Under the pieces are notes generated by a model that saw only the letters and a program-made list of their open reading frames with translations, ran no database searches and was not told the origin of the DNA. From NCBI RefSeq assembly GCF_021390325.1, contig NZ_JAJUWU010000015.1, forward strand, positions 62,001 through 126,000: a DNA stretch of 64,000 bases, read 5' to 3'. Below are positions 1 to 10,202 of this stretch, one piece after another. This DNA comes from Jiella avicenniae (GTDB taxonomy: Bacteria; Pseudomonadota; Alphaproteobacteria; Rhizobiales; Rhizobiaceae). A program made the translations under genes and the position numbers. Within the stretch, counting starts at the first letter, position 1; the number at the start of each line of letters is the position of its first letter.

Positions 1-798
1 CTTGCGATCATGCTCTTCACGGCAGCTCTGGGGCTCCTGCCCGCCGCCGGCGTCGCCATCGGCACGCGGCCGACCCTGTTCGTCCCGGACATGCAACTGA
101 AGCTGTTCGCCCCGGCCTGGGGGCTTCTCGTTCCCGTCCAACTGGCGCTCGCCGCGATGCTCGTCACCGGGATCGGCACGCGGATCGCCGGGCTCGGCGT
201 CGCCTGCCTCGCCATTTTCGGCCTTCATCTCTTCGGCGAAACGTTTCTCGCCTATGCCGGGCACTTCGTCGTGCCGGGGCTCTATCTCCTCTTCGCCGGC
301 TCCGGGCGGTTGGCGTTGCGGCTGCCGCGGGCGCTCGCCGAGCGTCTGCCGAGGGCTCTGCCGTTCGACCGGCTCGAACTGACCCCGACTATCTATCGCG
401 GCCTGATGATCGTCTTCGGCGCGAACTTCGTCTATCTCGGCATCACCTACAAGCTCTTCCAGCCGACGCTTTTGATCGCCATCCTCGAACATGGCGGCTT
501 CCCGAACTTCGGCATCGACTACGGCGTCATCGCCTTCGTCATGACCTTCGTCGAGATCTCCGCCGGCCTGCTTCTCGTCGCCGGCATCCTGGTGCGGCCG
601 ATCGCGCTCTTCCTGATTTCGGCCTTCACCCTCTTCGCCCTGACGCTCGGCGAGACGGCGCTCTTCCATGCCAATCTCTACGCCATGGCCTTCGTCTTCC
701 TGATGGCCGGGGCAGGGGCGCGGCAGGTCGCGGTGGCCCGTCCGGGTCGGCGCTCCTCTGCTCCGCAGACCATCTCCCTTGCCGAGCAGGCGGCCTGA
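1..798 (+). CDS. DoxX-like multi-pass membrane protein (5' end beyond window)
   Basis: The reading frame is open from base 1, and the first ATG is at 10, so the true start may lie upstream of the window. The visible product is about 262 residues and very hydrophobic, with roughly seven membrane segments. The second half (about residues 125-240) resembles the DoxX/SURF4-like four-helix fold, with charged short loops such as ETALFHANLY between helices. DoxX proteins are inner membrane proteins linked to thiosulfate, quinone or thiol redox processes, but the substrate cannot be read from sequence. A small exported protein follows on the same strand after about 160 bp. The family call is by overall pattern only. 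Confidence 0.6.
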   Translation, partial: LAIMLFTAALGLLPAAGVAIGTRPTLFVPDMQLKLFAPAWGLLVPVQLALAAMLVTGIGTRIAGLGVACLAIFGLHLFGETFLAYAGHFVVPGLYLLFAGSGRLALRLPRALAERLPRALPFDRLELTPTIYRGLMIVFGANFVYLGITYKLFQPTLLIAILEHGGFPNFGIDYGVIAFVMTFVEISAGLLLVAGILVRPIALFLISAFTLFALTLGETALFHANLYAMAFVFLMAGAGARQVAVARPGRRSSAPQTISLAEQAA

Positions 799-956
799 AA
801 GGGCCGCCGGCAAGGCGGGACGGGGCGCCCCCGCCGCGGGCGCCCCGTCCTTGCGCTTCAAAGCGGGCAGCGGCGGAAATCGCGACCCTCGAAAGCCTTC
901 TCGCCCTTCCACTTCGGCAGGCGAGAAGGCTCTTTCACGTCTGGGAGATTTCCGCC

Positions 957-1403
957 ATGACCATCCCCGTCCCCTCGAACCGAACCCGGCTCGCTTTCCT
1001 CCTGTCGCTCGTCGTGGGAGGTCTCTTCGGCGCGACGTCGCTCCTCGCCGAAGCCCGCCAACCGCCGGCGGCGCTGTTCGTCACGTTCGCCGAGGACGTG
1101 CCAGTTCCGAAGATCGCCGCCCGGGCCGAACGCGATGCGACGGGGGGCTGGACGATCTCGATCGACGCCGAGAATTTCCGCTTCGTGGAAGTCTGCGACA
1201 CGGTCGAGATCGACCGGGCGGTCGGTCACGTCCACATCTTCGAAGGCGACCGCAAGCTCGCCTCCGCCTATGCGCCGGAAAAGACGATCGGCCGGTTGTC
1301 GCCCGGTCGTCACGAGCTGACGATCACGCTTCAGGCGACGGACCACCGGGCGTTTGCCACTAAAGACGGCATGATCACGGCAAGCCTGGTGATCGAGGCG
1401 TGA
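957..1403 (+). CDS. small exported protein of unknown function
   Basis: 148 residues with an N-terminal signal sequence (hydrophobic stretch about residues 11-31, ending LLAEA), so probably periplasmic. The mature part holds a compact beta-rich segment around residues 85-135 with the pattern GHVHIFEGDRKLASAYAP followed by LSPGRHELTITLQATDHRAF. This pattern recurs in periplasmic proteins that accompany copper or DoxX-type genes, but I cannot name the family with certainty. A GGGAG stretch lies about 8-12 bases before the ATG. It follows the DoxX-like gene on the same strand, so the two may work together. Function unknown. Confidence 0.7.
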   Translation: MTIPVPSNRTRLAFLLSLVVGGLFGATSLLAEARQPPAALFVTFAEDVPVPKIAARAERDATGGWTISIDAENFRFVEVCDTVEIDRAVGHVHIFEGDRKLASAYAPEKTIGRLSPGRHELTITLQATDHRAFATKDGMITASLVIEA

Positions 1404-1437
1404 CCGCGAGCACCGGGGTGGGACGCAGCCGCCGGTC

Positions 1438-2019
1438 TCAGTCGTCGATGTGCCGCAGTCCGGCGCGGAAATAGTCGTAGCCGGTGTAGAGCGTCACGAG
1501 GGCCGAGATCCACAAGAGGACGAGGCCGAGGACGGTGATCCCGGGCATGAACTCGTCGCCGGCGGGACCGGCGAGGAGGAAGGCGATGGCGACCATCTGG
1601 ATCGTCGTCTTCCATTTGGCGAGGCGGGTCACCGGGACGGAAACCTTGAGCCCGGCGAGATATTCGCGCAGGCCCGAGACGAGGATCTCGCGGCACAGGA
1701 TGATGATCGCCGCCCACAGGCTCCAGCCGGCGATGCTTCCCTCGGCCGCCAGCAGCAGCAGAACCGCTGCGACGAGCAGCTTGTCGGCGATCGGATCGAG
1801 CATCCGGCCGATGGTCGAGGTCTGCTTCCAGGCCCTCGCGAGATAGCCGTCGAAATAGTCGGTGATCGAGGCGGCGATGAAGATGCCCAGCGCCGTCCAG
1901 CGGGCGTAGTCGGGGCTGCGCAGCTGGCCTTCGAGGAAGAAGCACATGACGACGAGCGGAACACAGACGATCCGCGCATAGGTCAGGATATTGGGAAGGC
2001 TGAGGGCCCTGGACGCCAT
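1438..2019 (-). CDS. pgsA: CDP-diacylglycerol--glycerol-3-phosphate 3-phosphatidyltransferase
   Basis: 193 residues. This inner membrane enzyme joins CDP-diacylglycerol and glycerol-3-phosphate to make phosphatidylglycerophosphate, the committed step to phosphatidylglycerol and cardiolipin. The CDP-alcohol phosphatidyltransferase signature (DG, then AR, then G, D and D) is complete in the stretch DYFDGYLARAW through GRMLDPIADK, near residues 45-70. About five hydrophobic segments follow. The start MASRALSLPNILTYAR is the natural N-terminus of the family, although the frame stays open further upstream. It lies 113 bp downstream of uvrC on the same strand, a pairing common in alphaproteobacteria. 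The moaD/moaE genes that often follow in rhizobia are not here. Confidence 0.95.
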   Translation of the reverse strand: MASRALSLPNILTYARIVCVPLVVMCFFLEGQLRSPDYARWTALGIFIAASITDYFDGYLARAWKQTSTIGRMLDPIADKLLVAAVLLLLAAEGSIAGWSLWAAIIILCREILVSGLREYLAGLKVSVPVTRLAKWKTTIQMVAIAFLLAGPAGDEFMPGITVLGLVLLWISALVTLYTGYDYFRAGLRHIDD

Positions 2020-2132
2020 GGAACTGTAGCCTGCGGGAATTCTGTCGGGTCTCTCAAAGCGCGGCCGGGCGTGCCGCGTCAACCGCGCCCGCACCGGTTC
2101 GGGCACATTCGACCTGAAACGTGACGAATGTT

Positions 2133-4433
2133 TCACCCCCCGGCGTGGAAATGGTCGTAAATCGACCGGGCCATCGCCGCCGAAATGCCGTCGACCTCGG
2201 TCAGATCGCTGAGCGCCGCCCGCGACACGGCCTTGGCCGTGCCGAAGTGATGGAGGAGCGCGCGCTTGCGCGACGGCCCGATGCCGGCGATCTCGTCGAG
2301 CGGGTTCCTGACGAGTTCCTTCTTGCGCTTCGCCCGATGGGTGCCGATGGCGAAACGATGCGCCTCGTCGCGCATGCGCTGGACGAAGTAGAGCACCGGG
2401 TCGCGCGGCGGCAGCGAGAAGGGCTCGCGGCCTTCCATGACGAAGCGCTCGCGCCCGGCGTCGCGGTCGACGCCCTTGGCGATGCCGATGGCGGTGATCC
2501 TGTCGGCGATGCCGAGTTCGTCGAGGATGGCGCGCACCGCCGACATCTGGCCCTTGCCGCCGTCGATCAATACGAGGTCCGGCCAGGCCGGCATCGCCGC
2601 GTCGTCGGCCATGTCGTCGAGGGCCTCGCCGGGCGGGATCGCGTCGGCGGCATCTTTGGGCGTCGCCTCGGCCTCCTGCGCGATCGAAGCCGGCGCCGCG
2701 TCGGTCGCCCGCGCCGTGTCGGCCGTCGCCGGCATGGTCGCGGCGTGGTCCTTGATCAGCCGCGAGAAGCGCCGGCGGATCACCTCCTTCATCATGCCGA
2801 AGTCGTCGCCGGGGGTGATGTCTTCGCCCTTGATGTTGAACTTGCGATACTGGTTCTTGGCGAAACCTTCCGGCCCCGCGACGATCATCGCGCCGACGGC
2901 GGCCGTCCCCATGATGTGGGAGTTGTCGTAGACCTCGACGCGGCGCGGCGGGCGCGACAGGCCGAAGGTCTCCTTGAGGCCGTCGAGAAGCCGCGCCTGG
3001 GTCGAGGTTTCGGCCAGCCTCCGGCCGAGCGCTTCCTTGGCGTTGGAGGCGGCATGGTCGACGAGATCGCGTTTGGCGCCGCGGACCGGGACCTCGATGC
3101 GGACCTTGCGATCCGCCTTCAGCGACAGCGCTTCGGCAAGAAGCGCTTCGTCCTCGACCATCAGCGGCAGCAGGATGAGACGGGGCGCCGGCGTGTCGTC
3201 GTAGAACTGGCCGAGAAAGGCCGTGAGCACGGCTTCCGGCTCGAGCGACGGGTCGGCCTTGGGGAAATAGGCGCGGTTGCCCCAGTTCTGGCCGGTCCGG
3301 AAGAAGAACACCTGGATCGAGGTGAGCCCGCCCTCCTGATGGATGGCGAAGACGTCGGCCTCCTCGATGCCCTCGGGATTGATGCCCTGGTGACCCTGCA
3401 CGTGCGACAGCGCGGCCAACCTGTCGCGGTAGACGGCGGCGCGCTCGAAATCGAGATCGGTGGAGGCCGACTGCATGGAATGCGACAGCATGGTCTTCAC
3501 GTCGCTGGAGCGGCCTGAGAGGAAGGCCGTCGCCTCGTCGACGAGCTCGGCATATTCGGCCTCGCTGACTTCGCCGGTGCAGGGGCCGGAGCAGCGCTTG
3601 ATCTGGTAGAGCAGGCACGGCCGCGTGCGGCTGTCGTAGACGGAGTCCGAACAGGTGCGCAGCAGAAAGGCCCGCTGCAGCGCGTTGATCGTCCGCCCGA
3701 CCGCGCCGGCCGAGGCGAAAGGACCGAAATAGCGGCCCTTGCGCGATCTGGCCCCGCGATGCTTCAGGATCGCCGGCGCCGCGTGGTCCTGGCTGATCAG
3801 GATGTAGGGGAACGACTTGTCGTCCCGCATCAGGACGTTGAAGCGGGGGCGCAGCCGCTTGATCAGGTTCGCCTCGAGCAGCAGCGCCTCGGTCTCCGTG
3901 CGCGTCGTGACGAATTCCATCGCCTGGGTCTTGGCGATCATCCGGGCGATGCGCTGGGTGTGGCCGCCGGACCGCGAATAGCTGGAGACGCGCTTCTTCA
4001 GCGATCGCGCCTTGCCGACATAGAGGATCTCCCCGTCGGCCCCGAACATGCGGTAGACGCCGGGCGAGTTCGGCAGGCGCCTGACCAGCGCGGCGATCAG
4101 TTCGGCACCCTTGAGGTCGCCGGAGACCTTGTGGCCGGCATCGTCCCAGTCGATCGCCTCGATCAGTGCCGCGTTGGCGGGCGGCGCGGACGGAGCTACG
4201 GCGGCGAGGTCGTCCTCGTCCTCCTCGCCATCCTCGAACGCCTCGTCCGCGAGATCTGCAGTGTCGACGTCGTCGACGTCGTCGTCGTCGTCTTCGTCCC
4301 GACGAACGTCTTCCTCGCGGGCGCCGCCCTGCTCGCCAAGCGAAGCGTCGCCGGCGGAAAAGTCGATGTCTTCGCCCGGCTGCAAGGCCGAAGCGTCAGG
4401 GTTCGAATGTCGTTGCGGTCGCGAACGGCCCAA
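2133..4433 (-). CDS. uvrC: excinuclease ABC subunit C
   Basis: 766 residues from a TTG start at 4433, chosen because a strong GAGGAG ribosome site sits about six bases upstream. UvrC makes both incisions around a lesion in nucleotide excision repair. In order: an acidic extension (about residues 36-80, with a run of Asp), the GIY-YIG nuclease domain (about 122-200, GVYRM and ILYVGKA), a UVR helical hairpin ([17 protein letters not shown]), the RNase H-like nuclease half with YDNSHIMGT and LVLIDGGKG, and C-terminal helix-hairpin-helix repeats ([13 protein letters not shown]). A linker of about 53 Ala/Asp-rich residues interrupts the second nuclease half just before WPDLVLID. No LexA box was seen upstream. 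Confidence 0.96.
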   Translation of the reverse strand: MGRSRPQRHSNPDASALQPGEDIDFSAGDASLGEQGGAREEDVRRDEDDDDDVDDVDTADLADEAFEDGEEDEDDLAAVAPSAPPANAALIEAIDWDDAGHKVSGDLKGAELIAALVRRLPNSPGVYRMFGADGEILYVGKARSLKKRVSSYSRSGGHTQRIARMIAKTQAMEFVTTRTETEALLLEANLIKRLRPRFNVLMRDDKSFPYILISQDHAAPAILKHRGARSRKGRYFGPFASAGAVGRTINALQRAFLLRTCSDSVYDSRTRPCLLYQIKRCSGPCTGEVSEAEYAELVDEATAFLSGRSSDVKTMLSHSMQSASTDLDFERAAVYRDRLAALSHVQGHQGINPEGIEEADVFAIHQEGGLTSIQVFFFRTGQNWGNRAYFPKADPSLEPEAVLTAFLGQFYDDTPAPRLILLPLMVEDEALLAEALSLKADRKVRIEVPVRGAKRDLVDHAASNAKEALGRRLAETSTQARLLDGLKETFGLSRPPRRVEVYDNSHIMGTAAVGAMIVAGPEGFAKNQYRKFNIKGEDITPGDDFGMMKEVIRRRFSRLIKDHAATMPATADTARATDAAPASIAQEAEATPKDAADAIPPGEALDDMADDAAMPAWPDLVLIDGGKGQMSAVRAILDELGIADRITAIGIAKGVDRDAGRERFVMEGREPFSLPPRDPVLYFVQRMRDEAHRFAIGTHRAKRKKELVRNPLDEIAGIGPSRKRALLHHFGTAKAVSRAALSDLTEVDGISAAMARSIYDHFHAGG

Positions 4434-4828
4434 CGTCTTCTCCTCGTCGTGTTTGCTCGTCCACGGGCCGGCGTTCGGCGATCGGCATCGCGAGACGGGT
4501 ATCCAAGATCGGGCGCCCCGTCCGACGACCCGTCATATATGACCGATGCCCGCGGATATGCAGGGGCGAACGGCTCTCGGCGGAAGCCGTTTCGACGCAC
4601 CACAGTTCGATCGGCTTGCAGGATCGTGGCTCAACGGCAACAGCTGCGAAAAAGATTCGGCGAATCGATCGCGCCGTCCTCACGGAGTCCTGTTTACGCC
4701 ATTCGCGGTCTCCACTTGTAGAGTGAAGCGACGTCGCCGAAGATGACGGCGCAATGGTTCGCGGCTTTCGGCGCCGGTTTCCGCCTTCCACGGGCGGCGG
4801 CGCAGTCTCGAAGGAATGGTGAGACCCG
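4434..4828. other. intergenic region between divergent uvrC and an outer membrane protein gene
   Basis: About 395 bp without a convincing gene; the short reading frames across it have no family features or ribosome sites. It must carry the promoters for uvrC (leftward) and the outer membrane protein (rightward). No inverted repeat, LexA box or obvious sigma-70 pair stood out on reading. Confidence 0.5.
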
Positions 4829-5506
4829 ATGATGAGGCCAGCTTCGGTCCGATCATTTGCGGTATTTCTGTTCGGCGCCCTGGCCCTGACGGCGGGGAGC
4901 GCGTCGGCGGCCGACGTCGTCTACGAGCAGCCGGTCACCGCGCCTTCGCCGGAAGCACCGTCTTCCCCGATCTACGTGTGGTCAGGGCCCTATGCGGGCG
5001 CCTTCGTGGGCTACAACTTCGCGCGGTTCGAGGATGCCGGCACCGCCTCCTTCGACGGCGACGGCCTCGTCGGCGGCGTCTATGTCGGCTACAATTTCGA
5101 AACTCCGGCGATCGTCTACGGCATCGAGGCCGACGTCGGCGGTTCGGCGGTCGACGGCTCGGCCTTCAGCCCCTCTCTCGGGGGCGACGTCGACGGCGAG
5201 CAGAACGTCTTCGGATCGCTGCGCGGCCGGGTCGGCGTCAAGGCCGATCCGTTCCTCGTCTTCGCGACGGGCGGCCTCGCGGCATCGCGGAACGAACTGT
5301 CTCTCGGCGGCAGTTCGGACAGCCAGACCAGCGTCGGGTACACCGTCGGCGCCGGCATCGAGGCGAAGTTCGACGACGATCTCACCGGCCGGCTCGAATA
5401 TCGCTATTCGAAATTCGGCAACGAGACCTACGATCTCGGCAATACCAGCGTCTCGTCCGGCTTCGACGAGCATTCGATCCGCGCCGGCATCGCGCTGAAG
5501 TTCTGA
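4829..5506 (+). CDS. Omp25/31-type outer membrane beta-barrel protein
   Basis: 225 residues. A signal peptide ends near residue 28 (ALTAGSASA/ADVV), followed by a Pro-rich linker and the motif WSGPYAGAFVGYNF that opens Omp25/31-family barrels of rhizobia and brucellae. Alternating beta strands follow (GGVYVGYNFE, GIEADVGG, GSLRGRVGVKADPFLVFATGGLA, GYTVGAGIEAKF, TGRLEYRYSKFG), and the protein ends in Phe as outer membrane barrels do (RAGIALKF). An eight-stranded barrel is expected. The ATG at 4829 starts MMRPASVRSF; the second Met at 4832 is an alternative. Such proteins act in outer membrane integrity and as surface antigens; the exact role here is unknown. Confidence 0.92.
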   Translation: MMRPASVRSFAVFLFGALALTAGSASAADVVYEQPVTAPSPEAPSSPIYVWSGPYAGAFVGYNFARFEDAGTASFDGDGLVGGVYVGYNFETPAIVYGIEADVGGSAVDGSAFSPSLGGDVDGEQNVFGSLRGRVGVKADPFLVFATGGLAASRNELSLGGSSDSQTSVGYTVGAGIEAKFDDDLTGRLEYRYSKFGNETYDLGNTSVSSGFDEHSIRAGIALKF

Positions 5507-5882
5507 ATTCCGCGCCGCGAGCCGACCGTTTCGTCGCGAATTCATCCCGACGCAGCAACTCCCGGCGAGCCGCGCCCTCGGAAGCGGACGGGCGGCCCTC
5601 GGCTGCAAGCCCGGCGAAAGCCGAGTGAGGCCGCCCTCCCAGCTTCAAGCGTAGTATGACGTCGTCTGCGTGCTGACCCTCATGCCGGGGACACCCGTAC
5701 GCTGGCCTTCGCATAACCGTCCGTGATCGTTTCCCGCGAAAAAATCAGAAACCAAAACAAAGCCTTGTGACGTGTTTCTGGGAAATTGTCGTTCATCGTC
5801 TCTTAAGCCCTTGGTTGCATTTCTACGAAAGCCCGCGGTGCCGTAGCAGCACTGCCCGGTGACGTTTCGAGGGGATGAGCAT
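5507..5882. other. intergenic region before the chemoreceptor gene
   Basis: About 375 bp without a gene. The first part holds a strong hairpin (5591-5635, listed separately). The second part, about 5730-5830, is clearly AT-richer than its surroundings and probably contains the promoter of the chemoreceptor, but I could not pick a convincing -35/-10 pair. Confidence 0.5.
5591..5635 (+). terminator. hairpin after the Omp25/31-like gene
   Basis: GGCGGCC-CTCGGCT pairs with AGCCGAG-TGA-GGCCGCC, giving two stacked 7-bp stems separated by a small bulge. It lies 85 bp after the stop codon and has no T-run, so it may be a transcript-stabilising hairpin rather than a classical intrinsic terminator. 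Confidence 0.45.
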
Positions 5883-8066
5883 ATGAGGTTGAACCGTTTT
5901 CCGATCGCCCAGCGCGTGGCCGCCGCCCTGGCGCTGCCGTTCGTTTTCATCGCCGCGCTCGGCGGACATGAAGTCGCGGAATTCCATCACCAATACGCGG
6001 CGATGAACGCGGTCAGAGAGAGCGGGGCGGATCTCGCTACGATCGGGACGCTGGTTCACTGGCTGCAGGTGGAGCGCGGCACGAGCTCAGGGTTTCTCGG
6101 CTCGCGCGGCACGAAGATGCAGGACAAGATGCTGGCCGCCCGGGGTAAGGTCGACGAAGCGCTCGCCGACTTCCGCGCCCACGAAAACAGTCTTGCGGCC
6201 ACGGGCGAGGAAGGGCGGATCTTCATCGACGAATCCGAGACGGCGCTCGGCCGTCTCTCATCCGTTCGCAAGGAGGTTTCCGCTCTTGCCATCCCCCGCG
6301 AAACGGCCTTCGACTACTACAACGCGACGATCGGCTCGCTGGCCGGCGTGATGGATGCCATGAGCAAGTCCGACACGGCGCGAGAGCTGGCCGACCATCT
6401 GTTCGCCTACAGCAATCTGGTCGCCGCCAAGAACGTCGCGGGACGGGAGCGGGGCGAGGGCGCCGGTATCATCGCTTCGGGACGTCTGTCGCAAGTCGGC
6501 TTCGAGCGGTTTCGCGAACTCTCCGGCGAGTTCAACGCCTATCTCCAGCGGTTCATCGCGCTCAAGCCGACGGGGCAGGAGAGCGCACTGAGGAAGCGCC
6601 TGGCCGATGCGGGCCTCGCCGAGGTCAGGGTGGTGAGTGCCAGGATTCTCGAAAACGGCGTCGGCGGCGACCTCTCCGGTCTCGATTCGGACAAATGGTT
6701 TGCGCTGACGACGGGCGTCATCGACGAACTGGCGAAGATCGAGAAAGAGACGATCGGTCGAATCCAGTCCCTGGCGGCGGAAGAGAGCAGCACGAAATGG
6801 ACGAACTTCGTGCTTTTGACGGCCCTCGTGGTCGGCGCGGCGCTGGTCGTCGTCCTCGGTTCCTCGATCATCGCCAGATCCGTGACGAAACCGCTCAATG
6901 CCCTGATCGTTTGCATGAAGCGCCTCGCCGAGGGCAAGGTCGAGATGGCCGGTGTCGATACGACGGGACAGGACGAGGTGGCCCAGATGGCCCGCGCCGT
7001 CGAGACGTTCGCCACCGTCACCGAGGCCAACGCCAGGAAGAAGCTCGAGGACGATCGCCGGCACGTCGAGGAGCGGGCGGCCGAGCAGCGTCAGGCGGAA
7101 GCCGAACGCGCCGTGAGGACCCGCGAAATGGAGACCGCGATGAGCGAGATCGGCGGCGCGCTGAAGCGCCTGTCGGGCGGCGACGTTTCCTATCGGATCG
7201 CAACGCCGCTTGCCGGGGCCTACGATTCCCTGCGCAGGGACTACAACGAATCCGTCGCCCTGCTCGAAGCGACGATCGTCAGCGTCAAGGCGGTCGCGGA
7301 CGGCATCGAGCAAGGCGTCGACGAACTGCGGATCGCATCCGACGATCTTGCCAGGCGGACGGAGCAGCAGGCGGCGTCGCTCGAAACGACGGCCGCGTCC
7401 ATGGCCGAGGTCTCGACCACCGTCAAATCGACGGCCCAGCGGGCGTCGAAGGCGGGCGGTCACGTCGATGAGGCGGCTGAATTCTCCCGCTCGTCGAGTC
7501 AGCTCGTGGAAGAGTCCGTCGCCGTCATCGGCAATATCGCGACATCGTCCCGGGAGGTGTCGCAGATCATCTCCGTCATCGACGAGATCGCCTTCCAGAC
7601 CAATCTTCTCGCGCTCAATGCCGGGGTCGAGGCGGCGCGCGCCGGCGAGGCGGGCAAGGGATTTGCGGTGGTCGCGCAGGAGGTGCGGGGTCTCGCCCAG
7701 CGCGCGACGGAGGCGGCGCGGGAGATCCGCGGCCTGATCGACCGCTCGGTCGCCTCGCTCGAAAGCGGCGTGTCGCTCTTCCAGCGAACGGGCGGCGCGC
7801 TCGGCGCCATTCGCGAACGGGTCGAGACGATCCGCGACGAGGTGAACGCCATCGTCGGCGCCTCGCGCGAGCAGGCCGACGCGGTCGGTCTCGTCAACGA
7901 AACCCTGTCGCAGATGGACACGACGACGCAGCAGAACGCCGCCCTGGTCGAACAGGCGACAGCGGCGACCCATGGTCTTGCCAACGAGGCAGCCAAACTG
8001 GCGGCGCAGATCGCCGCCTTCAAGCTCCGAGACGACGAGCCGGTGCACCTGTCTCGCGCCGCGTGA
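5883..8066 (+). CDS. methyl-accepting chemotaxis protein with NIT sensor domain
   Basis: 727 residues from the ATG at 5883, preferred over an in-frame ATG eight codons earlier because GAGGGG lies about seven bases upstream of it. Layout: membrane helix 1 (about 12-28); a periplasmic all-helical NIT-type sensor (about 45-255) beginning with [20 protein letters not shown], the hallmark of nitrate/nitrite-sensing domains; membrane helix 2 (about 309-331); a HAMP domain; a second HAMP-like segment (about 415-465); and a long MCP coiled coil with hairpin tip ([20 protein letters not shown]). It should pass ligand binding to a CheA/CheW complex. No che genes are nearby, so it is an orphan receptor. 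The ligand is inferred from the family only. Confidence 0.94.
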   Translation: MRLNRFPIAQRVAAALALPFVFIAALGGHEVAEFHHQYAAMNAVRESGADLATIGTLVHWLQVERGTSSGFLGSRGTKMQDKMLAARGKVDEALADFRAHENSLAATGEEGRIFIDESETALGRLSSVRKEVSALAIPRETAFDYYNATIGSLAGVMDAMSKSDTARELADHLFAYSNLVAAKNVAGRERGEGAGIIASGRLSQVGFERFRELSGEFNAYLQRFIALKPTGQESALRKRLADAGLAEVRVVSARILENGVGGDLSGLDSDKWFALTTGVIDELAKIEKETIGRIQSLAAEESSTKWTNFVLLTALVVGAALVVVLGSSIIARSVTKPLNALIVCMKRLAEGKVEMAGVDTTGQDEVAQMARAVETFATVTEANARKKLEDDRRHVEERAAEQRQAEAERAVRTREMETAMSEIGGALKRLSGGDVSYRIATPLAGAYDSLRRDYNESVALLEATIVSVKAVADGIEQGVDELRIASDDLARRTEQQAASLETTAASMAEVSTTVKSTAQRASKAGGHVDEAAEFSRSSSQLVEESVAVIGNIATSSREVSQIISVIDEIAFQTNLLALNAGVEAARAGEAGKGFAVVAQEVRGLAQRATEAAREIRGLIDRSVASLESGVSLFQRTGGALGAIRERVETIRDEVNAIVGASREQADAVGLVNETLSQMDTTTQQNAALVEQATAATHGLANEAAKLAAQIAAFKLRDDEPVHLSRAA

Positions 8067-8072
8067 GGGCGA

Positions 8073-8130
8073 GAGGACGCGGCGCACCGGTCGCCGCGGC
8101 GCGTCCTCCGCAGGGCTGGCCAGCCTTCTT
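8073..8130. terminator. hairpins between convergent chemoreceptor and PBP genes
   Basis: GAGGACGCG at 8073-8081 pairs perfectly with CGCGTCCTC at 8100-8108. A second self-complementary element, GGCTGGCCAGCC (8114-8125), is followed by TTCTT. Together they fill the 87-bp gap between two convergent genes and probably end transcription from the left side, possibly from both. Confidence 0.55.
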
Positions 8131-8153
8131 CGCCGATGCTCGACGGCGATGCT

Positions 8154-10010
8154 CTAACGGCCGGCGACGGCCATGCCGGGGCCGCAGCCGAGCGGGCCGG
8201 GGTCCTTGCCGCCGTGGATGTTGGCATTGAGATTTCGGACCATCTTGACGAGGGCGTGGGACGAGAGATGCCGCTTCAGCCGGCCCGGATCGTCGGCCGC
8301 CGCCGAGACGAGCACGGTGTAGGCCTTGGTGAAGGTGATCAGCGTGATCTGGCGGTTGTCGTCGGAGGTGCCGGTCTTGGCCGCCACGTCGTTGACGAAG
8401 CGGCTGCCATTGGCGGTGCCGATCAGGCCGGTGGTCGCCTGCAGCATGGCGTGCAGCGCGTCGAAGGCGGTGGTCAGCCCGGCATTGCGCGGCAGGGCCT
8501 CGGCCTTTTCCGCCAACACGACCCGCTGGGTCTTCCGGTCGCGGGCTTCCTTGAGGATCAGCGGACCGTTCGACACGCGTCCGCAGGTGGCGACGGTGAC
8601 ATAGGCGTCGAGGAGGTCCATCAGTTTCACCGGCTCGGCGCCGAGCGCCAGCGAGCGGTCCTTTGCGCCGGAAAAGCGGAAGTCCGTGCCGATGCGCTTC
8701 AGAACGTCGTTCGCGCAGCCGCGCCCGAACGTCCGCATCATCCGCACGAAGGGCGGGTTGCGACTGGCGGCGAGTGCCCGTTCGAGGCTGATGCGGCCGA
8801 GATACCGGCGGTCGCCGTTCTGCACCGGCGGAATGCCGAAGGGCGAATCGTCGACCCGCGTCTGGGCGGTCCAGCCTTTCTCGACGAGGGCACAGAGGCT
8901 GAGCAGCGGCTTCACGGTCGAGCCGGGATAGAGGCTCGTGCCCGGCGGGGCGGCGATCGCCTCGATGCCGCCGGTGGCGTTGTCGACGACGACGGCGGTG
9001 AGGCGGTCGTAGCCGGCACGGCGGATCGGCGGGTAGTATTTCTCGATCGCCGTTTCGAGATAGAGCTGCGTTTCCGACGAATAGAAGGTCACGACGTCGA
9101 GGCTCGCCTGAGGGGCGTCCTCCCCGCTGAGCTTTTCGTCGAGGCGCTCGACGGCGAGGTCGCGCGCCGAGCCGAACTGGTCCGACAGCCGCCGGTCCTT
9201 GGCGAAGGCGTGGCGGGCGAAGCGGCGCGGCAGCCCGGCGTCGGCCACGGCCTTCTCGGTCACGACCTCTGGCTCGACGCCCATGACGAGGAGCAGCCGG
9301 CGTGCCTCGCCCATGTTGCGCGGCTTGGTCGGATTGCCGCTCGTCGGGTTCTTGATCGTCACGGCGAGGCTGGCCGCCATGTCCGGCGTGAAGGCGACGC
9401 TCTGGGCACGCTCGCGCTTGAAGGAATAGCCGAAATAGTAGCGCGCCGCCGCTTCCAGGCCCTTGGTGTTGTGGCCCATGAACGGCGTGTTGAAATAGAT
9501 TTCGAGGAGTTCCTTCTTGCTGAAATGCCATTCCAGCCAGAGCGCGATGGCGAGTTCGTCGAACTTGCGCTTGAAGTCGCGGCGGCTGCCGACATAGACC
9601 TGCTTGGCGATCTGCTGGGTGATGGTCGAGCCGCCGCGCGGGTCGTCGCCGAACTGGCTGGCGAGCGCCTTGCCGATGGCGATCGGGTTGAACCCCGGAT
9701 GGTAGAAGAACCAGGCATCCTCGCTGGTCAGAAGGGCTTCGCGCATCACCTCCGGCACGTCGTCGTAATCGACGTACATCGCCTCCTCGATCGGTGCGTT
9801 CCAGGGTTGGTCGCGGTGGCGCGGCAGGTCGACGATGAGGCGGTTCGCGTGAACGCGCTCGCGGGTCGTCTCGACCGAGGCGCCGTAGCGCTTCGCCACC
9901 TGGTCCACCCAGGCATGGACGCCGACGAGGGAGGAGCCGAAAATCATGATGGCAAAGGAAAGAACGAGCCAGATCGTCCGGTAACGGGGAGCCTGCTGGT
10001 CCTCTTCCAT
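8154..10010 (-). CDS. class A penicillin-binding protein (transglycosylase/transpeptidase)
   Basis: 618 residues from the ATG at 10010, which has a GAGGGG ribosome site; a longer in-frame start at 10076 lacks support. It is a bifunctional peptidoglycan synthase anchored by one N-terminal helix (about 11-31). The GT51 domain (about 70-250) carries SEDAWFF with the catalytic Glu98 and RGGSTITQQIAKQVY. The transpeptidase domain has S364-TVK, S416-RN and K545-TG, all three motifs intact. It is shorter than PBP1a/1b and lacks an OB-fold insertion, closer to the compact PBP1c/MtgA-fusion size range. The C-terminus is Gly/Pro-rich. It stands alone, between the chemoreceptor (convergent) and a DUF1275 gene. 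Confidence 0.93.
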   Translation of the reverse strand: MEEDQQAPRYRTIWLVLSFAIMIFGSSLVGVHAWVDQVAKRYGASVETTRERVHANRLIVDLPRHRDQPWNAPIEEAMYVDYDDVPEVMREALLTSEDAWFFYHPGFNPIAIGKALASQFGDDPRGGSTITQQIAKQVYVGSRRDFKRKFDELAIALWLEWHFSKKELLEIYFNTPFMGHNTKGLEAAARYYFGYSFKRERAQSVAFTPDMAASLAVTIKNPTSGNPTKPRNMGEARRLLLVMGVEPEVVTEKAVADAGLPRRFARHAFAKDRRLSDQFGSARDLAVERLDEKLSGEDAPQASLDVVTFYSSETQLYLETAIEKYYPPIRRAGYDRLTAVVVDNATGGIEAIAAPPGTSLYPGSTVKPLLSLCALVEKGWTAQTRVDDSPFGIPPVQNGDRRYLGRISLERALAASRNPPFVRMMRTFGRGCANDVLKRIGTDFRFSGAKDRSLALGAEPVKLMDLLDAYVTVATCGRVSNGPLILKEARDRKTQRVVLAEKAEALPRNAGLTTAFDALHAMLQATTGLIGTANGSRFVNDVAAKTGTSDDNRQITLITFTKAYTVLVSAAADDPGRLKRHLSSHALVKMVRNLNANIHGGKDPGPLGCGPGMAVAGR

Positions 10011-10202
10011 CTGCCGCCCCTCGTCGTTACGGTCCGTTAACCATCGCGATATGGGGGCGCCGAATGGCGGCCGCAACGAGGACCGCCGCGGTGGCGATCC
10101 CTCCCTCCCATGGGCGGATGGTCCGGTCTCTGCCGGTGTCGCAGCAGTGGAAAGACCAGAAGCGGAGGCGGGAGGGCGGGGACCCTGCGGCGGACGTCAG
10201 GG

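Noticed and set aside
4396-4420. tRNA-like GGTTCGAAT T-loop motif
   Set aside because: No acceptor or anticodon stem can be paired around it; it lies inside the uvrC coding sequence.
6258-8087. 609-residue open frame antisense to the chemoreceptor
   Set aside because: It mirrors a high-GC gene; the product is Arg/Asp/Gly-rich with no domain, and the sense strand encodes a clear chemoreceptor.
10020-10045. CtrA-like site (TTAC...GTTAACC) near the PBP start
   Set aside because: The spacing is six instead of seven and the first half-site is imperfect.
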